From contig JAUSND010000003.1 in NCBI GenBank assembly GCA_030646295.1, positions 186,001-250,000 on the forward strand: DNA of 64,000 nucleotides, read 5' to 3'. This document shows, in pieces, positions 38,191-51,057 of the stretch. The notes below the pieces were generated by a model, which saw only the letters and a list, made by a program, of their open reading frames with translations, was not told the DNA's origin and did no database searches. Source of the DNA: Moraxellaceae bacterium (GTDB taxonomy: Bacteria; Pseudomonadota; Gammaproteobacteria; Pseudomonadales; Moraxellaceae). Numbering within the stretch: the stretch's first letter is position 1; each line of letters opens with the position of its first letter. The translations under genes were made by a program, and so were the position numbers.

Positions 38191-38218
38191 GAAAAAGCCC
38201 GCTTCGGCGGGCTTTTTC
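38191..38218. terminator. Rho-independent terminator after the first porin
   Basis: A perfect 12-bp stem (GAAAAAGCCCGC / GCGGGCTTTTTC) with a TTCG loop. Confidence 0.94.
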
Positions 38219-38404
38219 ATGCCTGCGATTTGATGGCTGTGTTTGTAATAAAGGAATAATTATATATAGATAAAGTATATAAGAGTCACTGAACTGTCAT
38301 CTGCCGGACACGGCGCCGTCATTTTCGCTCCGGATACTTGCCCCCAAGTTGTGGATCAGCCATGACCTCAAAAAACCAAGCAAGTGTCCGAGGAGACTCC
38401 GAGA

Positions 38405-39424
38405 ATGAAACGTACCCTGATCGCCCTGGCTGTAACTGCTGCAGTGGCCGCCCCAATGGTTGCCCAGGCTGCTCCCAAGGTCTATGGCAAGCTTAACCTC
38501 TCCGTTGAGCAGTACGAGAAGAACTACGAGGATGTAAGCAAGCTGGACGAAGAGTACAGCCGTCTGCAGAGCAATGCCTCGCGTTTTGGCGTCAAGGGTG
38601 AAGACGAGCTGACCGCAACCCTGAGTGCGGTGTACATGATCGAGTGGCAGGTGGACGGCGATACTGCCGGCACGACCGACCTGAAGGGACGCAATCGCTA
38701 CCTCGGCATCAAGAGCCAGGATCTCGGTACGGTCAAGCTGGGTGCCTACGATACCTACCTGAAGCTGGCCCAGGACAAGGCTGACCTGTTCAATGACCTG
38801 TTCGGCGACATGGAATATGTGATTGCCGGTGAAAACCGTGTCAACAATGTTGTCGGTTATGAAAGCCCCAAACTTCTGGATGCCCTGCAGGTCAACGTCA
38901 TGCTGCAGACCCAGGACAACAGCAACACTGTTGCTGCCCCGCACCAGAATGGCGTGTCTTCTTCCATTACCTACAACAACGAAGACATGGGTCTGTATGT
39001 TGCCCTGGCAATGGACAACAACATTCACGGCAAGACTGCCCTGAGTGGCACCCGTGAAAGCGACAGCCTCCGCCTGGTTGCCACCTACAAGATTGGTGGC
39101 CTGTTCCTGTCGGGTATTTATGGTGTGAGCGAAGCCTCTACTACTGCCCCGGGTGTACCTGGCTTCGAAGAAACCGGCATGACCTTTGCGGCTGGTTACA
39201 CGATCGGTGACCAGACCATCAAGGTTTCCTACGGTGTTGCCGAAGCGGATGAAAACACGGCTGCCATTCAGGAGCGCACCCTGCTGAACGTGGGGGTTGA
39301 CCACAACTTCACCTCCAAGACCAAGGCCTATGCCTTCTACACCATGCGTGAAGAAGACAAGCTGGCTGCCAATGGCGACTCGGATGATGCCTCCATTGCC
39401 GTGGGTCTTGAGCACAGCTTCTGA
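38405..39424 (+). CDS. Outer-membrane porin (Porin_4 type), second copy
   Basis: A 339-aa porin related to the one at 37186. The signal peptide is MKRTLIALAVTAAVAAP...AQAA, the mature N-terminus PKVYGKLNLSVEQ, then SRFGVKGEDELTATLSAVYM, and the C-terminus ends in Phe (VGLEHSF). AGGAG at 38391-38395 is 9 bp from the ATG at 38405; a GTG at 38384 is in frame but too close to that site. The gap before it has an AT-rich stretch (38245-38285). The pair looks like an old duplication with clear divergence. Confidence 0.93.
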   Translation: MKRTLIALAVTAAVAAPMVAQAAPKVYGKLNLSVEQYEKNYEDVSKLDEEYSRLQSNASRFGVKGEDELTATLSAVYMIEWQVDGDTAGTTDLKGRNRYLGIKSQDLGTVKLGAYDTYLKLAQDKADLFNDLFGDMEYVIAGENRVNNVVGYESPKLLDALQVNVMLQTQDNSNTVAAPHQNGVSSSITYNNEDMGLYVALAMDNNIHGKTALSGTRESDSLRLVATYKIGGLFLSGIYGVSEASTTAPGVPGFEETGMTFAAGYTIGDQTIKVSYGVAEADENTAAIQERTLLNVGVDHNFTSKTKAYAFYTMREEDKLAANGDSDDASIAVGLEHSF

Positions 39425-39518
39425 GTCTTTTGGAGCGTACCGGCCAGGGATGGCCAACCCTGTGTTTGTGTTGTGTTTACCTGTGTGCATGGAGCACCTT
39501 GCGAAAAGGACGTCATTC

Positions 39519-39546
39519 AAGCCCGCCCGCCCCGGCGGGCTTTTTT
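39519..39546. terminator. Rho-independent terminator after the second porin
   Basis: The stem GCCCGCC / GGCGGGC (7 bp plus a flanking A-T pair) with a 6-nt C-rich loop is followed by six T residues. Confidence 0.9.
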
Positions 39547-39686
39547 ATGCCTGAATCTTCCTAAGTCATTGATTTGAGACTATCTCGTCAGCCTTTCATT
39601 GTGGGTTTGGCGAGCCTCGTGCTAACATTCTTTCCCGTCTTTTGGTCCGTTTTTGCCACCCCCTGGCAATGCGGCACCGCACCTGA

Positions 39687-42194
<2,508 letters not shown>

Positions 42195-42206
42195 TTATTT
42201 GATTGT

Positions 42207-42254
42207 TTTGTGGGAGCGGCTTTGCCCCTGTGGTACGCAGGGCGCAGCCGCGAA
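42207..42254 (+). repeat. REP-like unit (long form) between kdsA and eno
   Basis: It starts GTGGGAGCGGCTTTGCCCC and continues through a GGTACGCAGGGCGCAGCC arm ending in GCGAA. This is the same long form as the inverted copy at 56816-56859. Its arms can fold into an imperfect hairpin. Confidence 0.82.
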
Positions 42255-42265
42255 CGCATTTTTAA

Positions 42266-43582
<1,317 letters not shown>

Positions 43583-43594
43583 TACGGTTGATGT

Positions 43595-43936
43595 ATGGAA
43601 CGAACCCTGTTCGGCAAACTCCTTCTGCTCATTGCGGTCGCCGTGTTTATCGGCCTGCAGGTGAGTTTGTGGGTGGGAGAGGGCGGGGTTCGGGATTTGC
43701 GCCGGCACAAGGACTCCATTGCCACGCTGCAAAAGGAAAATGAAAAGCTGGCCGAGCGCAATCGTGTGCTCGAGGCAGAAGTCCGTGATCTCAAGAACGG
43801 ACTGGAAGCGGTAGAGGAACACAGCCGTCTGGACCTTGGCATGATCAGGGACAACGAAACTTTCTATCTGGTCACCGGCAATCCCGATGCCCGCAGGGCG
43901 CCTGCCCCACCACCTGCAGCAGCGGAGGCCCCATGA
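43595..43936 (+). CDS. ftsB: Cell division protein FtsB
   Basis: FtsB (113 aa) is a bitopic inner-membrane protein that joins FtsL and FtsQ in the divisome. A short cytoplasmic tail is followed by a transmembrane helix (about 5-24) and a periplasmic coiled coil (about 30-70, LQKENEKLAERNRVLEAEV) with the conserved DLKNGLEAVEEHSRLDLGMI. The tail is Pro/Ala-rich. It overlaps ispD by 4 bp. The eno-ftsB-ispD order is standard. Confidence 0.95.
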   Translation: MERTLFGKLLLLIAVAVFIGLQVSLWVGEGGVRDLRRHKDSIATLQKENEKLAERNRVLEAEVRDLKNGLEAVEEHSRLDLGMIRDNETFYLVTGNPDARRAPAPPPAAAEAP

Positions 43937-44628
43937 GTCTCTGGTGTGTGGTGCCGGCGGCCGGCAAGGGCTTGCGCGTTGGTGGTGACCTGCCCAAGCA
44001 GTATCTTTCCCTGAATGGCCGCACCGTCATTCAATCCACACTGGACCGCCTCTGTCTGTTGCAGGCCGAGGCCGTCATTGTGCCCATTGCCGCCAACGAC
44101 AATCTGGCCAGAACCCTTGCCTACCGTGATGCATCCCTGCTGCGTTTTGTCGAAGGCGGCAGCGAGCGTGCGGACTCGGTACTGGCCGGTCTCGAAGCCA
44201 TTGCCAATCAGGCGCAGGACGACGACTGGGTGCTGGTGCATGACGTCGCCCGGCCCTGCGTGCGTATCGAAGACATCGAGTTGCTGCTGGGCATGATTGC
44301 GGATCATCCGGTGGGTGGTCTGCTCGCCAATCGCGTGCGTGACACGATGAAGCGCGGTGTGGGTGATGAGGTGGCAGAAACCGTTCCGCGTGATGATCTC
44401 TGGCATGCGCTGACACCGCAGGTGTTTCGTTATGGTGTGCTGCGCGAAGCATTGCAGCAGGCAAGGGACGAAGGCATTGCCGTTACGGATGAGTCGCAGG
44501 CCATCGAGCGCCGTGGTGAAAAACCGCTGCTGGTGGAGAGTGCACGCGACAACATCAAGATAACCTGGCCCGAAGACCTGCAGCTGGCCGAGGCCTTTCT
44601 CAAACTGCAGGAAGAGGCCGGGCTGTGA
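43933..44628 (+). CDS. ispD: 2-C-methyl-D-erythritol 4-phosphate cytidylyltransferase
   Basis: IspD (231 aa) makes CDP-methylerythritol in the non-mevalonate isoprenoid pathway. The N-terminal nucleotide site reads [28 protein letters not shown] and [19 protein letters not shown] are further family motifs. It overlaps ftsB and ispF by 4 bp each, so the three are translated in a coupled way. Confidence 0.97.
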   Translation: MSLWCVVPAAGKGLRVGGDLPKQYLSLNGRTVIQSTLDRLCLLQAEAVIVPIAANDNLARTLAYRDASLLRFVEGGSERADSVLAGLEAIANQAQDDDWVLVHDVARPCVRIEDIELLLGMIADHPVGGLLANRVRDTMKRGVGDEVAETVPRDDLWHALTPQVFRYGVLREALQQARDEGIAVTDESQAIERRGEKPLLVESARDNIKITWPEDLQLAEAFLKLQEEAGL

Positions 44629-45122
44629 CGAATCCAATTCTTAAATTCCCGCGCATCGGCCACGGTATTGATGTCCACCGTTTTGGCGAGGGGAGTCACG
44701 TCACCATTTGTGGCGTGAAAATCCCCCATGAGCAGGGGCTCATTGCCCACTCCGATGGCGATGTCGCGCTGCATGCGCTGTGCGATGCCATTCTGGGCGC
44801 GCTGGCCATGGGCGATATCGGGCATCACTTTCCTGATACCGACGCCAGCTACAAGGGCGCAGACAGCCGTGAACTGTTGCGCCATGTGATGACGCTACTG
44901 CCTGCGCGCGGTTACCGGATTGGCAATGCGGACATCACCATTCTGGCCGAGCGTCCAAAAATGGCGCCCCACATTGCACAGATGCGCGAGCTTGTTGCGC
45001 ATGACATGGCCGTCACCACAGATGATGTCAGCGTAAAGGCCACTACAACCGAACAGCTCGGTTTCGTGGGGCGTCGCGAAGGTATCGAGGCACATGCAGT
45101 GGTGATGCTGCTGCCCCTGTGA
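44625..45122 (+). CDS. ispF: 2-C-methyl-D-erythritol 2,4-cyclodiphosphate synthase
   Basis: IspF (165 aa) closes the cyclodiphosphate ring in the non-mevalonate pathway. The metal ligands lie in [27 protein letters not shown] covers the second site, and [11 protein letters not shown] and [17 protein letters not shown] complete the signature. The start is GTG at 44625, in the overlap with ispD. It is a few residues longer at the N-terminus than E. coli IspF. Confidence 0.97.
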   Translation: MTNPILKFPRIGHGIDVHRFGEGSHVTICGVKIPHEQGLIAHSDGDVALHALCDAILGALAMGDIGHHFPDTDASYKGADSRELLRHVMTLLPARGYRIGNADITILAERPKMAPHIAQMRELVAHDMAVTTDDVSVKATTTEQLGFVGRREGIEAHAVVMLLPL

Positions 45123-45202
45123 CACATCACGTAATGTTTGCGGACTTTCCTGCTGATATTGCACCGGTATTTTTCCTGAATAACCCTCCAGAAGAATCAT
45201 TA

Positions 45203-46267
45203 ATGAACTGGTCTCCCTTTCTGCTGGAAAACCTGCCATTCGCCCATGGTGCCCCACTGGGGCTGGCAACACTGCGTGCGGTTCCCGAAGATTTCCAGGT
45301 TGATGAAATTTCCGGTTTTGAGCCCAGTGGCGAGGGTGAGCATCTCTTTCTGCACATCCGCAAGCGCAACCAGAATACCTCCTGGCTTGCCTCGCAGATC
45401 GCAAGGGTTGCCGGTCTGCGCGAGGATGCCGTCAGCTATGCGGGCCTCAAGGACCGGCGCGCCGTTACCACGCAGTGGTTCAGTGTGCATGTGCCCAACC
45501 GGCAACTGCCGGACATGTCCGCGCTGTGGAATGACGACATCGAGCTGGTCACGCAAACCTGGAATACCCGCAAGCTCAAGCGGGGCGCGCATCAGGGCAA
45601 CCGGTTTGTGATTACGCTGCGTGATGTCGAGGGTGAGCGGGCAGCGCTTGATGCGCGGCTGGCCCTGATTGCAGCACAAGGCGTGCCCAACTATTTCGGC
45701 CCACAGCGTTTCGGCTTCAATAATGCCAACCTGGGTGCCGGCGAAGCCCTGCTGGCGGGCAAGCCCCGTCGTCGCCTTAACCACCGTGAAAGCCTTGGTC
45801 TTTCCGCCGTGCGTTCGGCCCTGTTCAACCGGGTTCTGGGTGAGCGCACAGGCTCTGGTTGCTGGAATACCTGTCTGCCGGGTGACGTGTTGATGCTGGA
45901 CGGCCGCAACAGTTTTTTCCGGCCCGATGCGGATGACGCTGCACTCACCGAACGTCTTCACCGGCAGGAGATTCATCCCTCTGGCCCCTTGTTCGGTGCC
46001 AGTACCTCCCCGGTGACCGGAGAAGTACTGGCACTGGAGGATCGCATTGCAGCCGATACAGACGGACTGGTCGAACGGCTGGCCGCCTTTGGTGTTGATA
46101 ACCAGCGTCGTGCCTTGCGTCTGCATGTAGTGGATCTCGTCAGCGAATGGCTGGATGAGGGCAGCCTTCGCCTGTCGTTTGCTTTACCATCAGGAGCATT
46201 CGCAACCAGCGTATTGCGTGAGCTGGTGCAACTGAGAGAGTCTGCAGATGCGATTCCTGTTGAGTAA
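45203..46267 (+). CDS. truD: tRNA pseudouridine(13) synthase
   Basis: TruD (354 aa from 45203) makes pseudouridine 13 in tRNA-Glu. The catalytic Asp lies in YAGLKDRRAVTTQWFS; FEPSGEGEHLFLHIRKRNQNT and NYFGPQRFG are family motifs. The frame is open to a GTG at 45119 that overlaps the ispF stop, but starting at ATG 45203 gives the normal length and a better upstream AGAAG. The 3' end overlaps surE by 20 bp. Confidence 0.94.
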   Translation: MNWSPFLLENLPFAHGAPLGLATLRAVPEDFQVDEISGFEPSGEGEHLFLHIRKRNQNTSWLASQIARVAGLREDAVSYAGLKDRRAVTTQWFSVHVPNRQLPDMSALWNDDIELVTQTWNTRKLKRGAHQGNRFVITLRDVEGERAALDARLALIAAQGVPNYFGPQRFGFNNANLGAGEALLAGKPRRRLNHRESLGLSAVRSALFNRVLGERTGSGCWNTCLPGDVLMLDGRNSFFRPDADDAALTERLHRQEIHPSGPLFGASTSPVTGEVLALEDRIAADTDGLVERLAAFGVDNQRRALRLHVVDLVSEWLDEGSLRLSFALPSGAFATSVLRELVQLRESADAIPVE

Positions 46268-47009
46268 TGACGATGGTGTCCAGGCCCCGGGGCTGGCAGC
46301 TCTGGCCGAGGCACTCAAACAGCTTGGCGATGTCACGGTGGTGGCACCGGACAGCGAGCGCAGTGCATTTTCCAGTGCGTTGACGCTCGACCGTCCCCTG
46401 CGCCCTGTACAGCTGGAAAACGGCTTCTGGTCAGTTAATGGCACGCCGGCGGATTGCGTGCATCTGGCGCTGAACGGCTTTCTCGATTTCGAACCGGATC
46501 TGGTGGTGTCAGGCATCAATGCCGGTGCCAATCTGGGTGACGATACCCTGTACTCCGGCACCGTTGCCGCAGCGCTGGAAGGCCGCTTTCTGGGCAAGAC
46601 CGGCATTGCCGTATCGCTGGTCGGTGCCCATGCCCGTGGTTATGGCATTGATGCCTATCGTCCGGCGGCCGCCATGGTGGCGCGCCTGATTGAAGGCTGG
46701 CGCCGTTTGCAGTTGCCCAGTCGCACCATTCTCAATGTGAATGTGCCCGACATGCCGCTGGAAGATATCCGCGGGTTTCATGTCGCACGTCTGGGGCATC
46801 GCAACCGGGCGAAAGATGTTCTCCAGCTGGAAGACCCGCGTGGCCGGAAGGCGTACTGGATCGGCATTGCCGGCGACCCGGCTGATGCCGGTGAGGGAAC
46901 GGATTTCCATGCAGTGAACGAAGGTTATGTCAGCGTCACACCATTGCTCACTGATCTGACACGGCACGATGCGTTGCAGGACGTGTCACGCTGGCTCAAG
47001 GATTTGTAA
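46248..47009 (+). CDS. surE: 5'/3'-nucleotidase SurE
   Basis: SurE (253 aa) removes phosphate from nucleoside monophosphates and is linked to survival in stationary phase. The metal site is LLSNDDGVQAPG (Asp8, Asp9) with Ser and Asn ligands in SERSAFSSALT and SGINAGANLGDDTLYSGTV. It overlaps truD by 20 bp and precedes pcm, as in E. coli and Pseudomonas. Confidence 0.97.
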   Translation: MRFLLSNDDGVQAPGLAALAEALKQLGDVTVVAPDSERSAFSSALTLDRPLRPVQLENGFWSVNGTPADCVHLALNGFLDFEPDLVVSGINAGANLGDDTLYSGTVAAALEGRFLGKTGIAVSLVGAHARGYGIDAYRPAAAMVARLIEGWRRLQLPSRTILNVNVPDMPLEDIRGFHVARLGHRNRAKDVLQLEDPRGRKAYWIGIAGDPADAGEGTDFHAVNEGYVSVTPLLTDLTRHDALQDVSRWLKDL

Positions 47010-47057
47010 CTCATTTACCAGAACAAGATGATAACAATGGATTTACAGGGTTCCGGA

Positions 47058-47690
47058 ATGACGTCGTCGCGTACACGCGACCGTCTGATCAACCGGCTGA
47101 TTGAACAGGGTATCCGTGACCTCAATGTGATTGAGGTGATGCGTGCAACTCCCCGTCACATCTTTCTGGACGAGGCGCTGGCTCACCGTGCCTATGAAGA
47201 CACGGCATTGCCGATCGGGCACAGCCAGACCTTGTCACAACCGTACATCGTGGCGCGCATGACCGAAGCGCTGCTGGCCGATGGCCCCCTCAAGAAAGTG
47301 CTCGAAATCGGCACCGGCTCCGGCTACCAGACAGCGGTCCTTGCCCAGTTGGTGGGCCAGGTATTTTCCGTGGAGCGCATCAAGGCATTACAGGACCAGG
47401 CGCGTACCAGACTGAGCCTGCTCAAGTTGCACAATGTCCGCCTGCGTCATACCGATGGCGGCATGGGCTGGCCGGAAGAGGCCGGATTTGACGGCATCAT
47501 TGCCACGGCTGCACCGCTGGGGGTGCCAAAGGCACTGATTGCCCAGCTGAACGAAGGCGGGCGCCTGATCATTCCGGTTGGCGGTGGTGAGGTGCAGGAT
47601 CTGCTCATCATTACCCGTCGGGGTGACAGTCACGAAACCCGGGTCCTCGAGCAGGTGCGTTTTGTGCCCATGCTCGGCGGGGTGCGCTGA
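47058..47690 (+). CDS. pcm: Protein-L-isoaspartate O-methyltransferase
   Basis: Pcm (210 aa) repairs isoaspartyl residues using [18 protein letters not shown] is the SAM site, and [20 protein letters not shown] is the conserved substrate region. I prefer ATG 47058 because ACAGGG lies 7 bp upstream and the protein then begins [10 protein letters not shown], like Pseudomonas Pcm; ATG codons at 47028 and 47037 are in frame. The stop is one base before the nlpD GTG. Confidence 0.95.
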   Translation: MTSSRTRDRLINRLIEQGIRDLNVIEVMRATPRHIFLDEALAHRAYEDTALPIGHSQTLSQPYIVARMTEALLADGPLKKVLEIGTGSGYQTAVLAQLVGQVFSVERIKALQDQARTRLSLLKLHNVRLRHTDGGMGWPEEAGFDGIIATAAPLGVPKALIAQLNEGGRLIIPVGGGEVQDLLIITRRGDSHETRVLEQVRFVPMLGGVR

Positions 47691-47691
47691 C

Positions 47692-48483
47692 GTGAAAAGA
47701 CTGTTGGTGGGGGTGTTGCTGGTGCTGCTTTGTGCCTGTGCCGGCAAACCGCCACTGGTGGTGGAACGCTCCCTCAGCGGGGCAGGGCCGGACGGGCATC
47801 TGGTGGCCCCCGGCGATACCCTGTACTCCATCGCCATGCGCTATGAAAAAGACTATCGCGAGCTGGCCCGGATCAATGCGCTGGATGACAGCTACCTGAT
47901 TCGTCCCGGGCAACGCTTGCGCCTGTCCGGTAGTCCTGCCCCGGCCACTGCCACGTCCGCCAAGCGCCCTGTACCTGCAGTCAAACCACAACCTGTTGTG
48001 GTCGCAAACAAGCCAAAGCCCGCCGCTTCTGTGACGCCTGTCGCAAAAAATCCACCGTCTGTCGGTCGGACACCTTCTGTCGTTACTGCACAGTCATCTG
48101 CAAGTGCTTCATTGGACTGGGGTTGGCCCGCAAACGGTGCACTCCTGGCGCGCTTCGGTTCCCCGGGGCTGGCTGGCAAGGGGCTGGACATCGCTGGCAG
48201 GCAGGGGGATTCTGTTCGTGCAGCCTCCGATGGAATGGTGGTGTATGCCGGTTCAGGACTGGTTGGCTATGGCAAGCTCCTTATCCTCCGGCATGATGAT
48301 AACTACATCAGCGCATATGCCCACAATGACCGGTTCATGGTCAAAGAAGGCGAACGCGTGAAGCTTGGCCAGACCATTGCCCTCATGGGGGCCAGTGGAA
48401 CGGATCGCGAAAAACTGCATTTCGAGATCCGGGAAGGCGGCAAGCCGGTAGACCCGCAGCGGTTTCTTCCCGCTCGCGAGTAG
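47692..48483 (+). CDS. nlpD: NlpD-like LysM/LytM lipoprotein
   Basis: This 263-aa lipoprotein activates the cell-wall amidase AmiC in related bacteria. It has a signal with lipobox (LLCAC, lipidated Cys about 16-18), a LysM domain ([24 protein letters not shown]), a Pro/Lys/Ala-rich linker (about 85-140) and a C-terminal LytM/M23 domain. The M23 domain lacks the first zinc His (KGLDIAG), consistent with an enzymatically inactive activator. The start is GTG at 47692. In other genomes a main rpoS promoter lies within nlpD. Confidence 0.92.
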   Translation: MKRLLVGVLLVLLCACAGKPPLVVERSLSGAGPDGHLVAPGDTLYSIAMRYEKDYRELARINALDDSYLIRPGQRLRLSGSPAPATATSAKRPVPAVKPQPVVVANKPKPAASVTPVAKNPPSVGRTPSVVTAQSSASASLDWGWPANGALLARFGSPGLAGKGLDIAGRQGDSVRAASDGMVVYAGSGLVGYGKLLILRHDDNYISAYAHNDRFMVKEGERVKLGQTIALMGASGTDREKLHFEIREGGKPVDPQRFLPARE

Positions 48484-48532
48484 TCTGCGACTCCCCGCCC
48501 TGGTCGGCATGGAAAACGACGAGGGAATGATC

Positions 48533-49459
48533 ATGGACAGCAAGCAGGCAATACCCGGCATTTCTTCATCCGGGCGTATGGCCACCAAGTCCCTGTTGGG
48601 GCGTGGTCGTGTCGGTTCGTTGCAATCCACCCTGGATGCAACCCAGATTTATCTCAATGAAATCGGTTTTTCTCCCCTGCTGTCTGCCGAAGAAGAAGTC
48701 TTCTATTCACGTCGTGCGCGTCAGGGCATTGAAAGTGCCCGCAAGCGCATGATCGAAAGCAATCTTCGTCTCGTCGTCAAGATTGCGCGCCGTTACCTCA
48801 ATCGTGGAATGAGCCTGCTGGACCTTATCGAAGAGGGCAATCTTGGCCTGATTCATGCGGTCGAGAAGTTTGATCCCGAGCGGGGGTTCCGTTTTTCCAC
48901 GTATGCCACCTGGTGGATTCGTCAGACCATAGAACGCGGCCTGATGAACCAGACGCGAACAGTCCGTCTTCCAATTCATGTGGTCAAAGAGCTGAACCTC
49001 TATCTGCGTGCCGCCCGCGAGCTTAGCCAGAAGCTCGACCATGAGCCCAGTGCCGATGAAATCGCTCGTCTGCTGGATAGGCCCGTTGAGGATGTGCAGC
49101 GTATGCTCGGCCTGAATGAGCGGGTATCGTCCATAGACGCCCCCATTGGTGGGGACACGGAAAAGACGCTGGTGGAAACGCTGGCCGATCCAAACATGCC
49201 CGATCCGGCCATGCAGGTGCAGGATGATGATATCCGGGTCAGTCTTGATGGCTGGCTGGACCAGTTGCCGGACAAGCAGCGTGAGGTATTGGCTCGTCGC
49301 TTCGGATTGCGTGGCCATGATGTGGCTACCCTGGAAGAGGTGGGCGAGGAGATAGGATTGACCCGTGAACGGGTGCGTCAGATTCAGGTAGACGGCCTCA
49401 AGCGACTGCGCTGTCTGCTGGAGGGCGAGGGCCTGTCGAGTGATGCCCTGTTTACGTAG
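48533..49459 (+). CDS. rpoS: RNA polymerase sigma factor RpoS (sigma-38)
   Basis: RpoS (308 aa) directs transcription in stationary phase and stress. Region 1.2 begins [11 protein letters not shown], region 2 has [34 protein letters not shown] (quoted in parts: [18 protein letters not shown]), and region 4 has [21 protein letters not shown] 48533 is chosen because GAGGGA ends 6 bp upstream; ATG 48509 and 48527 are in frame. It follows nlpD as in E. coli and Pseudomonas. Confidence 0.96.
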   Translation: MDSKQAIPGISSSGRMATKSLLGRGRVGSLQSTLDATQIYLNEIGFSPLLSAEEEVFYSRRARQGIESARKRMIESNLRLVVKIARRYLNRGMSLLDLIEEGNLGLIHAVEKFDPERGFRFSTYATWWIRQTIERGLMNQTRTVRLPIHVVKELNLYLRAARELSQKLDHEPSADEIARLLDRPVEDVQRMLGLNERVSSIDAPIGGDTEKTLVETLADPNMPDPAMQVQDDDIRVSLDGWLDQLPDKQREVLARRFGLRGHDVATLEEVGEEIGLTRERVRQIQVDGLKRLRCLLEGEGLSSDALFT

Positions 49460-49489
49460 GACAGAGGGTGCTGGCAGTATCAGCCCCTG

Positions 49490-49630
49490 ATGAATCCGGG
49501 AGGTTTTCGGCAAACCTTCCAGGTGTGGTCTCCGCGGCCTCTCACCGCGAAGATCTGGAAATCCCGAAGGAAGAAGGATTTCCCTCTCATGTAGCGTGTT
49601 GTCAAAAGGCCCGGGTTTCCGGGCTTTTTG
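49490..49630 (+). ncRNA. Candidate structured sRNA or rpoS 3'UTR element (CsrA/RsmA-site-like)
   Basis: Downstream of rpoS there is a row of hairpins with no ORF: 49499-49520 (AGGTTT/AAACCT), 49533-49549 (CGCGG/CCGCG), 49557-49583 (perfect 8-bp stem GGAAATCC/GGATTTCC with loop CGAAGGAAGAA), then a terminator. The 11-nt loop exposes AAGGA, like a CsrA/RsmA site, and GGGAGG and AAGGA recur nearby. In Pseudomonas rsmZ lies between rpoS and fdxA. I see no GacA upstream box (TGTAAG-N6-CTTACA) and few GGA loops, so it may be just a structured 3'UTR. Confidence 0.35.
49603..49630 (+). terminator. Rho-independent terminator downstream of rpoS
   Basis: The stem CAAAAGGCCCGG / CCGGGCTTTTTG (12 bp, one G-U pair) has a 4-nt loop and a T run. 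It lies 144 bp after the rpoS stop and 84 bp before the tRNA gene. Confidence 0.92.
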
Positions 49631-49713
49631 ACATCCGGTCCCCCTGTTTTGATGTGCTTTCCGGCAAAACGGGCTTGCTCCCTGACGCATCCCCGGCGAG
49701 AATCGCGCGCCGT

Positions 49714-49790
49714 GCCCACGTAGCTCAGCTGGATAGAGCAGCCCCCTCCTAAGGGGCAGGTCGGACGTTCGAATCGTCTCGTGGGCGCCA
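49714..49790 (+). tRNA. tRNA-Arg, anticodon CCT
   Basis: A 77-nt tRNA including encoded CCA. The acceptor GCCCACG pairs with CGTGGGC, the D arm is GCTCAGCTGGATAGAGC, the anticodon stem GCCCC/GGGGC holds the loop CTCCTAA (anticodon CCT, reads AGG), and the T arm is GGACG TTCGAAT CGTCT. Its 3' half (from 49742) is repeated exactly at 52221-52270, so it served as an attachment site. Confidence 0.96.
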
Positions 49791-49791
49791 T
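49742..49791 (+). repeat. attL: 50-bp direct repeat in the tRNA-Arg 3' half
   Basis: This segment from the anticodon stem to one base past CCA is identical to 52221-52270. The flanking bases differ at both ends (G/A before, A/T after). It is the left boundary of the inserted element and still forms the 3' end of the functional tRNA. Confidence 0.93.
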
Positions 49792-50226
49792 ATTCAAAAG
49801 GCTTCAGGGTAAGTGAGTACTATCGCTTCTGCTCCGCCACCACAATTTCACCACACTGCCGTAAAATTCCCCCTCTCAAAAAGCGTCGTTCTAGCCGATT
49901 TTTTGCCTGTTCAATGGTTGGAAGTCCGCCATTTATGGGGCTTCTAGGCCTGCTCACGAGGCGATAGCAGATAGACCTGCCCCTGAAAAAGGGATTTTTA
50001 ATGGGTAAGAATGTTTGAGTGAGCGCGAAATGGCTTTGAGTATGGGATGTGGGGTCTAGTCTTCTTTGGGGAAGGGGTGGCATATCAGAGAGATATCGGC
50101 CAAAATTACCAAGTCCCTGAATGATTTGATTGGCTCGCTCTATATTAGTTGGCGGGCTTTTGGGCTAGGGCGCCCTTAAGTAGTCGTCCTCCCCCGTTAA
50201 AAATGTATCAGCTCAAGGAAACGACA
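49792..50226. other. Left non-coding end of the island
   Basis: This stretch has no supported gene. An 87-codon minus-strand ORF (49820-50083) has no recognisable motif, and I see no integrase remnant. It contains the 23-bp repeat (49836-49858) and probably the promoter of the three-gene operon. TATATT at 50141-50146 could be a -10 box, but no good -35 box is at the right spacing. Confidence 0.5.
49836..49858 (+). repeat. Island internal repeat, left copy
   Basis: A 23-bp sequence starting GCCACCACA and ending ACTG matches 52061-52083 at 21 of 23 positions, in the same orientation. The copies lie 44 bp inside attL and about 137 bp inside attR. They may be recombinase arm sites or ends of an older element. 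Confidence 0.7.
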
Positions 50227-51054
50227 GTGGATCAACTGATTAAGCCGTGTCAGCCGCATGGGCAGCCTCATGCGATTGAACAGGCTATTTTTGTTTTCGA
50301 GTTGGCCGAGTCTCCTAAGCCTGCATCTTTTGAAAAGCTTTTTAATGCCAAGGATTCGGATTTAAGAAAGTTACTTACGGCTGACCCTAAGATGGTTCAA
50401 GGGGTCAGCTTTGAGATAACTACAGATGCAAATGGACCCCTGTCATCAAGCTACAAGCAAGACCAAGGTATTTCAGGAATTATTTTCGAGCGGTTTAATC
50501 AAAATGGTCAGCATGAGTGGTCTTTACAATTTGATCGGGAACGCTTGCTGATTGTTTGTCTGCATTATACTGGTTGGCTTGATACGCTAGAGTTTGTGCG
50601 TAAAGCGTTGCGTGCTCTAGTTGCTGAGCTTCAGCCTTCATCTTTGCCATTGAAAGGTTTGGCGCTTCAATTCACCGATAAATTTTTTGTCAGTGAGTTT
50701 AAATCTGGATGGGTTGGTCAGTTATTCCGTGAAGAAACTCCCTATTTAATGCGTAATGCTCATCAAATTGAAAGCTTATGGCATGCTCATCAAGGGTTCT
50801 TTGAGGCGGTTAATGAACTAAAAGTATTGACCAATTTGAATATTGACGTTGCTCCTTGCATGGATGGTGTTTCGGTTGGACAGGTCACAGTTTTGAGTAA
50901 TCATAAATGTGCAGATCTGCAGTTGGTTTTGACTGAAATGGATGTTACGTCTGCTGAATTGATGCTCGAAGTTCTTCATGATCGTAATAAAGAATTGTTA
51001 AAAGATTTGCTGATAGATGATGTTTGCAAATCGATTGGTTTGATAAGGGGCTAG
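50227..51054 (+). CDS. TIGR04255-like protein, first gene of the island operon
   Basis: This protein (275 aa from GTG 50227) resembles the sporadically distributed TIGR04255 family, whose role is unknown. Features: AIEQAIFVFELAE near the N-terminus, SLQFDRERLLIVCLHYTGWLDTLEFV in the middle (given in parts: LQFDRERLLIV, HYTGWLDTLEFV), then LPLKGLALQFTDKFF, matching the Tyr-x2-Trp and later beta-strand pattern I recall for the family. No signal peptide or membrane helix. AAGGAA lies 6 bp before GTG 50227; ATG 50203 is a longer option without a ribosome-binding site. The AT-rich codon use is unlike the neighbouring core genes. It is followed by two genes with nearly no gaps. Confidence 0.75.
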   Translation: MDQLIKPCQPHGQPHAIEQAIFVFELAESPKPASFEKLFNAKDSDLRKLLTADPKMVQGVSFEITTDANGPLSSSYKQDQGISGIIFERFNQNGQHEWSLQFDRERLLIVCLHYTGWLDTLEFVRKALRALVAELQPSSLPLKGLALQFTDKFFVSEFKSGWVGQLFREETPYLMRNAHQIESLWHAHQGFFEAVNELKVLTNLNIDVAPCMDGVSVGQVTVLSNHKCADLQLVLTEMDVTSAELMLEVLHDRNKELLKDLLIDDVCKSIGLIRG

Positions 51055-51057
51055 TTG

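Noticed and set aside
47692-48483. Missing zinc His in the NlpD LytM domain as a defect
   Set aside because: NlpD proteins are known to be inactive LytM activators of amidases, so this is expected.
49820-50083. Minus-strand 87-codon ORF at the left end of the island, considered as an integrase remnant
   Set aside because: It has no Arg-His-Arg-Tyr recombinase motif or other recognisable feature, and it contains the 23-bp repeat, so it is more likely non-coding.
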